Shown here piece after piece: positions 6,201 through 13,321 of a stretch of 13,321 nt of DNA; the first letter of the stretch is position 1, and each line of letters begins with the position of its first letter. The notes under the pieces were generated by a model, which was not told where the DNA came from, did no database searches, and saw nothing but the letters and a program-made list of their open reading frames with translations. This DNA comes from Promethearchaeota archaeon (GTDB lineage Archaea > Asgardarchaeota > Lokiarchaeia > Sigyniarchaeales > SOKP01), in contig JAGXNU010000034.1 in NCBI GenBank assembly GCA_019894815.1, forward strand, positions 1-13,321, written 5' to 3'. Position numbers and translations under genes: made by a program.

Positions 6201-7442
6201 ATGGCAACAAATGAAAAAATATCAAGGGTAAAGCGAGAAGATTATTCATTAGACAATGATATTTCTACTTGTGATGCGTGCGACTCCACGAACATCAAGG
6301 AAACCCGTGAAGGATATGTATGCGGGAATTGTGGGATAGTACTCTCAAGTTTAGTCTTAGAATACCATCATCCTTATGATAAAACTGTAATTCAAAATGC
6401 TCCTCGAGGTAAGACTCAAATAGGATTTTATAAAGAACGAGTTAGTAAAGCTCAATCAGTTCAATTGAAAAAATGGCAACAACTTGATTCGGAGCGAGAT
6501 CGTGAGGAGGATGTTAAAATAAAAGCCCAGAGAGAGATTAAAAGGATATTATCAGGCTTGAGCCTTCCATTAACTGAATCGCAACCCATTTACAAACAAT
6601 TTAGTGCCATTAGAAAAGTTTTACAGCACGGAACTAAATTCAGGAGTCCTGATCGACTAGTTCCCATAACAATATATTTCCATTTCAAGCTTAATTGTAA
6701 GGGAATTAATGAACAAGAACTCCTTGAGATTTCCCAAATAAGCAAAAAAGAGTTTAACGCTTTTAAACTCCAAGTGAAGAACTTTATCCCATATTACTAT
6801 AAGCGAGATCGTAAAAATTACATTCTTCAGAAAATCTTGCAAATAACAGAAGAATTCGGGATGGACATGGAGTTTTACGATACCGCAAAAAGAATAATGT
6901 ATACGTTCTGGGAAATCATAAAAAACACCAAAGACGACGTGATTGCAGGGGTTGTCTGCAGCATCGTTGCATTATGTGACAAGCAGAAACGATTAAAAGT
7001 GAACGCCATCTGCTCTAATCTTGGGATTCAGATGAGCACCATCCAACGTCAAGTTGAACAAAATGTTTTTAATCACATGCGGGTGAAAGGATTTAAAAGC
7101 CTGGTAAAATCAAAAAATCTGCTCCGTAAAATAATGATCAGATTAGGTTTAATCGAACAAGATGAGGAGATGCCCATGTTTCAATCGCTAACAGAGATTA
7201 AATTAGGGTCCGCCCAGAAAATCTTTAATCCTCATGAAAATATTGAATATTACATGTATGCTGTCAACACCACTTCAGGATCAGTTATATTATTAAATAA
7301 ACCACCAATAGATAATGAACAAGAGTTTTCAAGTTTGAAAAAAATCATTCCAATAGGAACACCTGGGAGCGAGAAGATTATCATCAAGATGCGCAGTTAT
7401 CATTATCCGAAAGGGCCTCCCTTGCAGATTGCAAATCATTAA
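6201..7442 (+). CDS. tfb: Divergent transcription factor B with C-terminal extension
   Basis: This 413-residue TFIIB homologue would bridge TBP-TATA DNA and RNA polymerase. An N-terminal zinc ribbon has C24-x2-C27 and C41-x2-C44 (CDAC, CGNC). A reader/linker region follows (about 55-100; PRGKTQIGF), lacking the usual conserved DxGLST element. The first cyclin fold spans about 105-198 and carries FRSPDRLVPITIYFHFK in place of the common GRS-AA-YAACR pattern. The second cyclin fold spans about 205-315, with an HTH near 264-287 (VNAICSNLGIQMSTIQRQ) in the BRE-contacting position. Residues 316-413 have no counterpart in standard TFB (about 300-320 residues). It is probably a specialised paralogue rather than the housekeeping TFB. 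Transcription appears leaderless and ends at a hairpin plus T-tracts. Confidence 0.9.
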   Translation: MATNEKISRVKREDYSLDNDISTCDACDSTNIKETREGYVCGNCGIVLSSLVLEYHHPYDKTVIQNAPRGKTQIGFYKERVSKAQSVQLKKWQQLDSERDREEDVKIKAQREIKRILSGLSLPLTESQPIYKQFSAIRKVLQHGTKFRSPDRLVPITIYFHFKLNCKGINEQELLEISQISKKEFNAFKLQVKNFIPYYYKRDRKNYILQKILQITEEFGMDMEFYDTAKRIMYTFWEIIKNTKDDVIAGVVCSIVALCDKQKRLKVNAICSNLGIQMSTIQRQVEQNVFNHMRVKGFKSLVKSKNLLRKIMIRLGLIEQDEEMPMFQSLTEIKLGSAQKIFNPHENIEYYMYAVNTTSGSVILLNKPPIDNEQEFSSLKKIIPIGTPGSEKIIIKMRSYHYPKGPPLQIANH

Positions 7443-7447
7443 TTATT

Positions 7448-7510
7448 GGTCTCCAACTGGAGACTGATGAAATTTTTTACTCCTTCTGTTTTTACCTTTT
7501 TTTCCTTTTT
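7448..7510 (+). terminator. Hairpin plus T-tract terminator after TFB
   Basis: A perfect 6-bp stem, GTCTCC (7449-7454) and GGAGAC (7459-7464), closes a four-base loop AACT, with G-U pairs able to extend it by one or two. It is followed by T-runs at 7472-7477 and about 7489-7510. The arrangement begins six bases after the TFB stop codon. Confidence 0.7.
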
Positions 7511-7584
7511 TCATTCTGTTTAAAATTAATCAGTTTAGATAGTAATAATTTTAGCAATGACGAGAATCATTTTTTCTTTTTTTA

Positions 7585-7592
7585 TTTAAATA
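7585..7592 (+). promoter_or_regulatory. TATA-like box of the alpha-toroid gene
   Basis: TTTAAATA lies about 50 nt upstream of the ATG at 7639, predicting a leader of about 25 nt. That leader contains AGGT (7629-7632) six bases before the start. Confidence 0.45.
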
Positions 7593-7638
7593 CTTCTGGA
7601 TTCATCTTAGGTAAAATGCAATATTTTTAGGTACAAAA

Positions 7639-10569
7639 ATGAAATTAAAAATAAAGATTATTATTGGTCTATTGCTGATATGTGCCATTTGTGCACTCTC
7701 ATTTAGCATAATTAATGATGTATCAAAACCGAATTTAGTGACGCAGGTTGAATATCCATTATTTGAACATCGTGAGGTCTCACCACTCACATCAGATGCT
7801 ACCGTTGAATTCCTGGAGGATATTTTGACCGAAAAAACTGCTGAATATAATGCTAATGGATACTTCTCAAGTTACTACCAACCAACCCTTCAAGCTACAT
7901 ATCAAGCCCTATCTACATTACAGTCTCTCGGAAGGCTTTCTCAAGTAGATGAAGTCGCAGTTGGACAATATATAATGAGCCATTATGTAGCGGTAAATTC
8001 TTGCTTCATTGATGATACAGTTTATAGATACTTGGATGTCGATCTTGATCGAATATATTACCCATTGACCAGCTTGCTTGAAGTCACTATTTATGGGATT
8101 CTTTCTCTCAATGTTATAAATCAATTAGGATCTATTAACTCTCAGGAACTTATTAATTTCATTTGGAGTTGTTATAATCCCATCACTTCAGGGTTCATTG
8201 GAAGACCCCATGATGTGAGTTTGGAACCGAAGTACTTAATTCCAACAGCCGATAATACTTATTTTGCGCTTATTACTTTAGATGTATTATTGAGTGATTG
8301 GACACCTTATCAAAATGAGATAAATGAACTGATAGTGTATTTAAATTCATTACAAGCAGGAGGCGGGGGATTTTATAATGATAAAGACATGGCATTCGAT
8401 TCAATTGGAGCCTTTGACCCTAACTTATATTCATCGTATTACGCCATAAAAGCATTGGAAGTGTTCGGAATGGAACAGACGATCGACGTTCTGGATTTTT
8501 CTGCATATTTAAATACGTTATACGATTCAGACAAAAATTATTTCGCCATATCCCAGTTTCCAATCCCGTTCAATGAAAGTAATATCGTAGCAAGTGCAAT
8601 TGGATTAGAATTATCAGATCTATTAGAAATTGGATTGACATATGATGACAGAAATCAATTAATCTCATTGATTTTTGATGGAAGAAATCACCTTGGAGGA
8701 TGGGTTTCATCCAGTACGGTTCCTTATCATGAGCTCATTGATACTTTTCAGATTGTTCGATCTTTAGAAGGAGCGGGTGAACTTATTTCTCTTAGCTTAT
8801 CAGAAAAGTCTGAAGTGGCATTATTCATATCTTTATGTAAATCAGAAGGAGGATATGCTCCTCTTACAAATGATTATCAAGCATTAAGTCAACTAAACTC
8901 ATTGATAGGCTCCTATGATGTCATGAACCGCTTGAGTGAACTCCCAATTCAACAATTATTTGATTGGATTGCGGGATCTATAAAGTATTTCCAACCAGTA
9001 GATTGTTATGGATTCTTGGGAAGCACTGGAATGGATATTTCTAAGGGTTACTTTCGATCTCACCCGCTAGAATACGCTACATCGTGCAATTATGAAATCA
9101 TTTCTGAAGTGAGGGATTACTTTTCACTAGAATGGATGTTCGATGGATTAAATGTGTTGGAAATGCTGTTTAAAATGGACGATCTAAAGAGCGATGTAAA
9201 TTTAACGACCATGATTCACGGAGTTGCCAACGTGCAATATCTAAATCCCTTTGAAACTAACTTATTCGGAGGTTTTGGCATATCTGTGCGAAGCACGATG
9301 CTTTCTGATGAATTACAAGCGAAAAGGGTGGTGTTCGAAAACTCTTATAACGCCATTCGATCTTTGGAAATTCTTACCAAGGAGATGAATGCTGGTTCAG
9401 TGAGAGATCTTTTAGTAGATGATGATGCTCTAATAACCCACGTATCTCGAAACTTGGTAGAAACTGCTACCGATATCTATTTATTACCATTCCATGATAG
9501 TAGCGTAGAAAAAGCCTTGGAAAACACCTACCAAGCATTGTATATTCTAAATGCATTAGGAGAGCCGGATCTCAATCATTCAAAAATACAGCATTTTGTA
9601 GAAACGAGTCTCGACTATACTAACATCAAAAATATCTATTATTCTTATAAAATTGCGAGTTTATATGGTCTTTCGGTTCAATTTGACATAACTCAAACGC
9701 AAGCTCTCATCCAATCGATCTATTCGGATGAATTTAATCAATTTTATCTCACTTCAGACAGGGAACAAATTGAACCTTGCGTGCTCGGATGGGTATTTGA
9801 AATGGCGCGAAATGATGATGTAAGAATAGATGCGACTTATAACGACCCCATTATGCTTGGAGAATACTGTTATTTATCTGTAGAATTGGGTAACTTAGTG
9901 TTGGAGGAATTCGGACCATATGCAACTGTAAAATTTGAATCTGAATTCGCAGGATTAATTGTATTAGATGCACTTCCAGACGGAACTCATGAAAAATATA
10001 TCTACATTCCAGCCGATCCTTCCTGCTATCCTTTAGCTTCAGGATACATCTCTGTATATGAAGGATTAAATAAGATCGCGACTCAAGAGATAAATATTGA
10101 TACCAACTATGAATTGACAAAAAGCGTGTCATGGACAAACACTTCTAAGAGTTTATTCATTACTATCAACGCATCTCAACTATTTGGCACCGGACAGATG
10201 CCCTTGCTTGAAGGAAATGCGTATATCGAGATATATCGAAATGATGTATTCTTTAGAAAGGTCGAATTTTCTCAGGAAGATTTTTTAGCATGGTCCATAT
10301 TTTCACTCCTTTACACGCCACTTAACTCGGATTCATACCAAATAATGATATTCTTGGAGGATGGTTATGCTTCTGAACCGATTTTGATGGGGGAAACGCA
10401 ACTCTCCTTAACTGGAACTCCCCGTCCGCCTGAATTCAATCTTTCTGAAGGGGAATTTTCTTGGGCAGTAGGACTTATTATTGGATTCACATCAATTCCA
10501 GGAACGCTCGTCTACACAGCTAGAAGAAAGCAAACGGATACCAAGCAAATATATAAATATAAAAAATGA
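7639..10569 (+). CDS. Surface-anchored alpha-toroid (prenyltransferase-like repeat) protein
   Basis: This 976-residue protein has a Lys-rich start and a hydrophobic segment (about 7-25), read as a signal peptide or anchor. A C-terminal membrane helix (about 941-960) follows, then a basic tail ARRKQ to KYKK, so the bulk is outside the cell. Between about 55 and 720 the sequence repeats a helix pattern of the form TYxALxxLxxLG. Examples: ATYQALSTLQSLG (86-98), NTYFALITLDVL (206-217), SSYYAIKALEVFG (265-277), NSYNAIRSLEIL (568-579) and NTYQALYILNALG (629-641). Several are followed by GGF/GGY turns. This is the signature of squalene-cyclase/prenyltransferase-type alpha-alpha toroids, perhaps two in series. 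Residues about 725-935 look beta-rich, like Ig-type sandwiches. No thioester GCGEQ or cyclase DxDD motif is seen, so an adhesive or binding role is more likely than an enzymatic one. Confidence 0.75.
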   Translation: MKLKIKIIIGLLLICAICALSFSIINDVSKPNLVTQVEYPLFEHREVSPLTSDATVEFLEDILTEKTAEYNANGYFSSYYQPTLQATYQALSTLQSLGRLSQVDEVAVGQYIMSHYVAVNSCFIDDTVYRYLDVDLDRIYYPLTSLLEVTIYGILSLNVINQLGSINSQELINFIWSCYNPITSGFIGRPHDVSLEPKYLIPTADNTYFALITLDVLLSDWTPYQNEINELIVYLNSLQAGGGGFYNDKDMAFDSIGAFDPNLYSSYYAIKALEVFGMEQTIDVLDFSAYLNTLYDSDKNYFAISQFPIPFNESNIVASAIGLELSDLLEIGLTYDDRNQLISLIFDGRNHLGGWVSSSTVPYHELIDTFQIVRSLEGAGELISLSLSEKSEVALFISLCKSEGGYAPLTNDYQALSQLNSLIGSYDVMNRLSELPIQQLFDWIAGSIKYFQPVDCYGFLGSTGMDISKGYFRSHPLEYATSCNYEIISEVRDYFSLEWMFDGLNVLEMLFKMDDLKSDVNLTTMIHGVANVQYLNPFETNLFGGFGISVRSTMLSDELQAKRVVFENSYNAIRSLEILTKEMNAGSVRDLLVDDDALITHVSRNLVETATDIYLLPFHDSSVEKALENTYQALYILNALGEPDLNHSKIQHFVETSLDYTNIKNIYYSYKIASLYGLSVQFDITQTQALIQSIYSDEFNQFYLTSDREQIEPCVLGWVFEMARNDDVRIDATYNDPIMLGEYCYLSVELGNLVLEEFGPYATVKFESEFAGLIVLDALPDGTHEKYIYIPADPSCYPLASGYISVYEGLNKIATQEINIDTNYELTKSVSWTNTSKSLFITINASQLFGTGQMPLLEGNAYIEIYRNDVFFRKVEFSQEDFLAWSIFSLLYTPLNSDSYQIMIFLEDGYASEPILMGETQLSLTGTPRPPEFNLSEGEFSWAVGLIIGFTSIPGTLVYTARRKQTDTKQIYKYKK

Positions 10570-10597
10570 GATATTTTTCATCACTACTTTAGTTCTA

Positions 10598-10605
10598 TTT
10601 TTTTT
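10598..10605 (+). terminator. T-tract terminator after the alpha-toroid gene
   Basis: Eight consecutive T residues lie about 29 nt past the stop codon, with a second run of ten at 10627-10636. The second run also leads into the next promoter. Confidence 0.5.
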
Positions 10606-10633
10606 CAAAGTGTGTGCTTTTGTTAATTTTTTT

Positions 10634-10642
10634 TTTAAATAA
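10634..10642 (+). promoter_or_regulatory. TATA-like box of the winged-helix/Hef operon
   Basis: TTTAAATAA is centred about 28 nt before the ATG at 10667, which favours that ATG as a leaderless start over the TTG two codons upstream at 10661. Confidence 0.5.
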
Positions 10643-10666
10643 TTTAGATTGTAATTTCATTTGCTT

Positions 10667-11260
10667 ATGCAAAAGAACGAGGCGCAATTTTCGGCTACAC
10701 TTCAAGGATTGAAAAATCTGATTTTAGCCCTTAAGAAATTTCATCAGTATCCGAATAAATCATTTAATTTCAGCAAGTTAGAGGCTCAATGGGGCATTAC
10801 AACTGAAGATGTAGAATCGCTCCGGGATCTCATCTTGCAGTTTCAAGATTTATTCATTAATTCATTTGCAGGATATCAATTAGAGAAGAAATGGATGAAT
10901 GGAAAAAAATATTTAACTTTCTGGCCTAGAAATGAAATTGTCTGGCGTGGTGAAACGAAGGAAGTATGGATGTCCCGAAAAGAAGCGGATGATGTTAGTG
11001 ACATTGTCCTTTATTTCCAAGAAGTCAAGATTGGTAAGGGATTTGACATCAAGATTGCTAACTCTCAACTCGCCAAGAAAGTCGTGCATTTATACAAGAG
11101 CCATCCCTATTTTTTCCACGCAAGGGGAAATTGTCTTCTGTACCCTTCTCCTTTAGCTATTAAATTAGGAACGGAACTTTCCATGTTTAAGAAAACTAAT
11201 CGAGCTCTTTCCCACTTGAGCATAAATGAATATGAAATATACATTGAAGGTGGAAGATAA
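10667..11260 (+). CDS. Two-unit winged-helix-like protein co-transcribed with Hef
   Basis: I do not recognise the family of this 197-residue basic protein. It reads as two winged-helix-like units. The first (about 12-87) has helices FSKLEAQWGI and EDVESLRDLILQF followed by a wing-like FAGYQLEKKW and YLTFWP. The second (about 100-171) has ANSQLAKKVVHLYKSHPYFF followed by GNCLLYPSPLA. Each unit ends with an aromatic strand and a Pro. It has no membrane segment or Cys pair. The stop codon is one base from the start of the Hef-like helicase gene, so the two are almost certainly translated from one mRNA. That context, plus the predicted DNA-binding folds, suggests a partner in fork or repair work, or a regulator of hef. 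This is an inference from context. The in-frame TTG at 10661 would add two residues. Confidence 0.65.
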   Translation: MQKNEAQFSATLQGLKNLILALKKFHQYPNKSFNFSKLEAQWGITTEDVESLRDLILQFQDLFINSFAGYQLEKKWMNGKKYLTFWPRNEIVWRGETKEVWMSRKEADDVSDIVLYFQEVKIGKGFDIKIANSQLAKKVVHLYKSHPYFFHARGNCLLYPSPLAIKLGTELSMFKKTNRALSHLSINEYEIYIEGGR

Positions 11261-11261
11261 A

Positions 11262-13321
11262 ATGGCACGGGCGACAGAACTGAGTGTTCCTTTGAAATTC
11301 CTCGACTCAACAAATAAAATCCAATTTCGGGAATATCAAGTAGAGATTGCGAAAAAGTGCGTAAATTCCAACTCATTAGTGGTCATCCCCACTGGTCTGG
11401 GTAAAACCATCATTTCACTCTTAGTGGTAGCAGAAACGCTTCAGTCTTACCCCAAAGATTCAAAAGTTATTGTTCTAGCGCCCACGCGACCACTAATTAA
11501 TCAGCATCGTGAATCATTTTCACATTTCCTCGCAATTTCTGATGATTACATGATAACTCTCACGGGGAAAAATCCAGCAGAACAAAGACCGAGGTTGTTT
11601 GAGGAACATAAGATCTTATTTTATACCCCACAAACTCTAAGAAATGACTTAGTTGCCAAGCGATATGACCTTAAAAATACTTGTCTTATTATCTTCGATG
11701 AGGCACACCACGCGAGCGGCGATTATCCATATGGACTCATCGCAGACACTTATCACGACCAAAATGCCGACGGTACCATTTTAGCACTGACTGCTTCACC
11801 CGGGTCTTCCAAGGAACGCATAGACGAACTATGTCAATTATTACATGTCGATAAAACCAATGTCCACGTGAGAACCAGAAAGGATGAAGACGTGAAAAGC
11901 TATTTAAAACCAATGAACATATTTAAGATCGGTGTAGAAATGACAGAATTAATGGAAGAAGCTCGGTTGATCATTAATCGCTTGGTGGAAGAGCGACTTC
12001 AGTATCTCTCGCAATTAGGGCACCTAGAAAAGAAAGGAGAAAGGCTGATAAAAAAGGTTACTCGAAAAGACCTGCTAAGGTTGAATACAGAATTAGTCAA
12101 GCATACATCTTCGGGTGATAAAAGTGTCTATGGAGCAATTTCAGTCAATGCTCAAGGGCTCATCCTTTATCACATGCTAGAACTCATCGAACAACAAGGA
12201 CTCGATACTTTACTCACGTACTTGGAAAAATTGATGAAAGAGGCCCGAAAACAAACCAGTTCAAAGGCAAACAAGAACCTTGCGGGAGATAAACGAATTC
12301 GGCGAATTTTTTTTGAACTAAAAAAACATGAATCCGAATATCCTAAAGCATTAATTCATCCTAAATATGCTGTTTTACTCCATTTACTTATCGATCAATT
12401 AAATAAAAATCCAGATTCTAGAATTTTAGTATTCGTGAAATTGAGGGATTCCATTCAGCATATCACATCACGTTTGGAAAAGAACTCCTTAATCAAACCA
12501 TCTCGATTCGTGGGGCAGGCAACCAAGTCAAAAAAAGATAAGGGAATGAGCCAAAAAAAGCAACAAGAGATTCTTAAGGCATTCAAGGAAGGCGTTTATA
12601 ATGTTCTCATTGCCACTAATGTAGCAGAGGAAGGACTGGATATCGCAGAATGCGACATCGTGGTATTTTATGATATCGTGGCATCAGAAATTAGGTATAT
12701 CCAAAGAAAGGGGCGAACTGCACGCCAACGGGAAGGCAAGGTCATATTATTATATACCAAGAATACCAACGATGAGGTTTATTTGCGTATCGTACTCAAT
12801 AAAATTCAAAAAATGAACGATAATCTCAAGATTTCTCCTGAAGTAACGAAGAATAAAGATCTAGCTATTGATGATGATGAAGATATAGATGACGAGGAAG
12901 AAGTAAAAATCGAACAAAAAATAGTAAAAGCGCCTAGTAAGATCATGGATTTGCCCCTATCAAAACCTCGATCTCCAAATCAAGAAACCTTGCTATCCTA
13001 TTTTTCTCCTTCCAAGACTGAGAATCCTATATCAAGCACATCTTTAAGAACTCCAGATCCAGAAATAATAATTAGCAAGGATGTACCAGGGAAGTTTGGA
13101 CTGCGTAAAAAATTACAGAAAGAAGGTATCATCCTTGGTTTGCAGGAAAATGGGAGGAGAATTGATCTCCTCCATCAAATTGCTTTGATTATCATCAATC
13201 CACGTACATTCACCAAAGAAAGCGTGTCCATGTCAGAGAAGGACTTGATACGACTTCGACAAGCAAGAAAACTCGTCTTATTCGTATTTGATTTTGAGGA
13301 TTTCGTGGAACAATTTGAGGG
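11262..13321 (+). CDS. hef: Hef/FANCM-family DNA helicase (3' end outside window)
   Basis: The open frame runs 686 codons to the window edge. The superfamily-2 helicase core is clear: Q-motif-like QFREYQ, Walker A PTGLGKT (43-49), PTRP motif Ia, DEAH (146-149), TAS (177-179), a helical Hef insertion (about 225-350), then EEGLDIAECD and QRKGRTAR motif VI (481-488). Known: Hef and FANCM remodel stalled forks and branched DNA. A very acidic linker (about 535-550) follows, then QETLLSYF (574-581), which fits the PCNA-interacting consensus. From about residue 599 an ERCC4-like domain begins but lacks the nuclease signature in the part visible. AAGGTGG, eight bases before the ATG and inside the upstream gene, is the ribosome-binding site. 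The stop and any C-terminal HhH domain are outside the window. Confidence 0.95.
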   Translation, partial: MARATELSVPLKFLDSTNKIQFREYQVEIAKKCVNSNSLVVIPTGLGKTIISLLVVAETLQSYPKDSKVIVLAPTRPLINQHRESFSHFLAISDDYMITLTGKNPAEQRPRLFEEHKILFYTPQTLRNDLVAKRYDLKNTCLIIFDEAHHASGDYPYGLIADTYHDQNADGTILALTASPGSSKERIDELCQLLHVDKTNVHVRTRKDEDVKSYLKPMNIFKIGVEMTELMEEARLIINRLVEERLQYLSQLGHLEKKGERLIKKVTRKDLLRLNTELVKHTSSGDKSVYGAISVNAQGLILYHMLELIEQQGLDTLLTYLEKLMKEARKQTSSKANKNLAGDKRIRRIFFELKKHESEYPKALIHPKYAVLLHLLIDQLNKNPDSRILVFVKLRDSIQHITSRLEKNSLIKPSRFVGQATKSKKDKGMSQKKQQEILKAFKEGVYNVLIATNVAEEGLDIAECDIVVFYDIVASEIRYIQRKGRTARQREGKVILLYTKNTNDEVYLRIVLNKIQKMNDNLKISPEVTKNKDLAIDDDEDIDDEEEVKIEQKIVKAPSKIMDLPLSKPRSPNQETLLSYFSPSKTENPISSTSLRTPDPEIIISKDVPGKFGLRKKLQKEGIILGLQENGRRIDLLHQIALIIINPRTFTKESVSMSEKDLIRLRQARKLVLFVFDFEDFVEQFE

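Noticed and set aside
7639..10569. Alpha-2-macroglobulin-like thioester protein or an active terpene cyclase.
   Set aside because: No GCGEQ thioester and no DxDD or DCTAE-type cyclase motif is seen in the translation.
10661..10666. TTG start two codons upstream for the winged-helix-like gene.
   Set aside because: The ATG at 10667 is a stronger start codon and fits the TATA spacing for a leaderless transcript.
1..13321. CRISPR array, insertion sequence or integrated element.
   Set aside because: No regularly spaced repeats, transposase, integrase or flanking target duplications were seen. The toxin-antitoxin pair alone does not show a mobile element.

Overview
The window is AT-rich and archaeal. 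It carries a RadA recombinase, a RadB-like ATPase, a divergent transcription factor B (TFB) and a Hef/FANCM-type helicase. Many genes start 25-50 nt downstream of a TATA-like box and several look leaderless. The mix of genes (a large surface-anchored alpha-toroid protein, a PH-like small protein, winged-helix proteins) suggests an Asgard archaeon of Lokiarchaeia type. That lineage is an inference; a euryarchaeon is not excluded.

Layout. (a) 1-516, + strand: the end of a VapB-like antitoxin gene and a complete PIN-domain toxin (VapC). (b) 630-5610, - strand: RadA with an additional C-terminal helix-hairpin-helix (HhH) domain; a small zinc-ribbon protein; a tightly packed three-gene operon (HExxH membrane metalloprotease-like protein, a small two-helix membrane protein, a RadB-like RecA-family ATPase); a 45-residue small protein; a short ArsR-like winged helix; and a PH/GRAM-like protein. 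(c) 5611-6200: a 590-nt gene-poor interval between divergent genes. (d) 6201-13321, + strand: a TFB paralogue with a C-terminal extension; a 976-residue secreted, membrane-anchored alpha-toroid protein; a two-unit winged-helix-like protein; and, one base after it, a Hef-family helicase truncated by the window end.

How the genes fit together. Three loci point to DNA repair and recombination: RadA, the RadB-like ATPase and Hef. Hef has a PCNA-interacting-peptide motif in its linker. The visible start of its ERCC4-like domain lacks the GDX(n)ERK nuclease signature, as in eukaryotic FANCM. The two least-explained units are the operon pairing a membrane HExxH protein with a soluble RecA-fold ATPase, and the winged-helix protein co-transcribed with Hef. 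Start choices are often non-ATG: GTG for the RadB-like and ArsR-like genes, TTG for the PH-like gene. No rRNA, tRNA, CRISPR array or insertion sequence was found.
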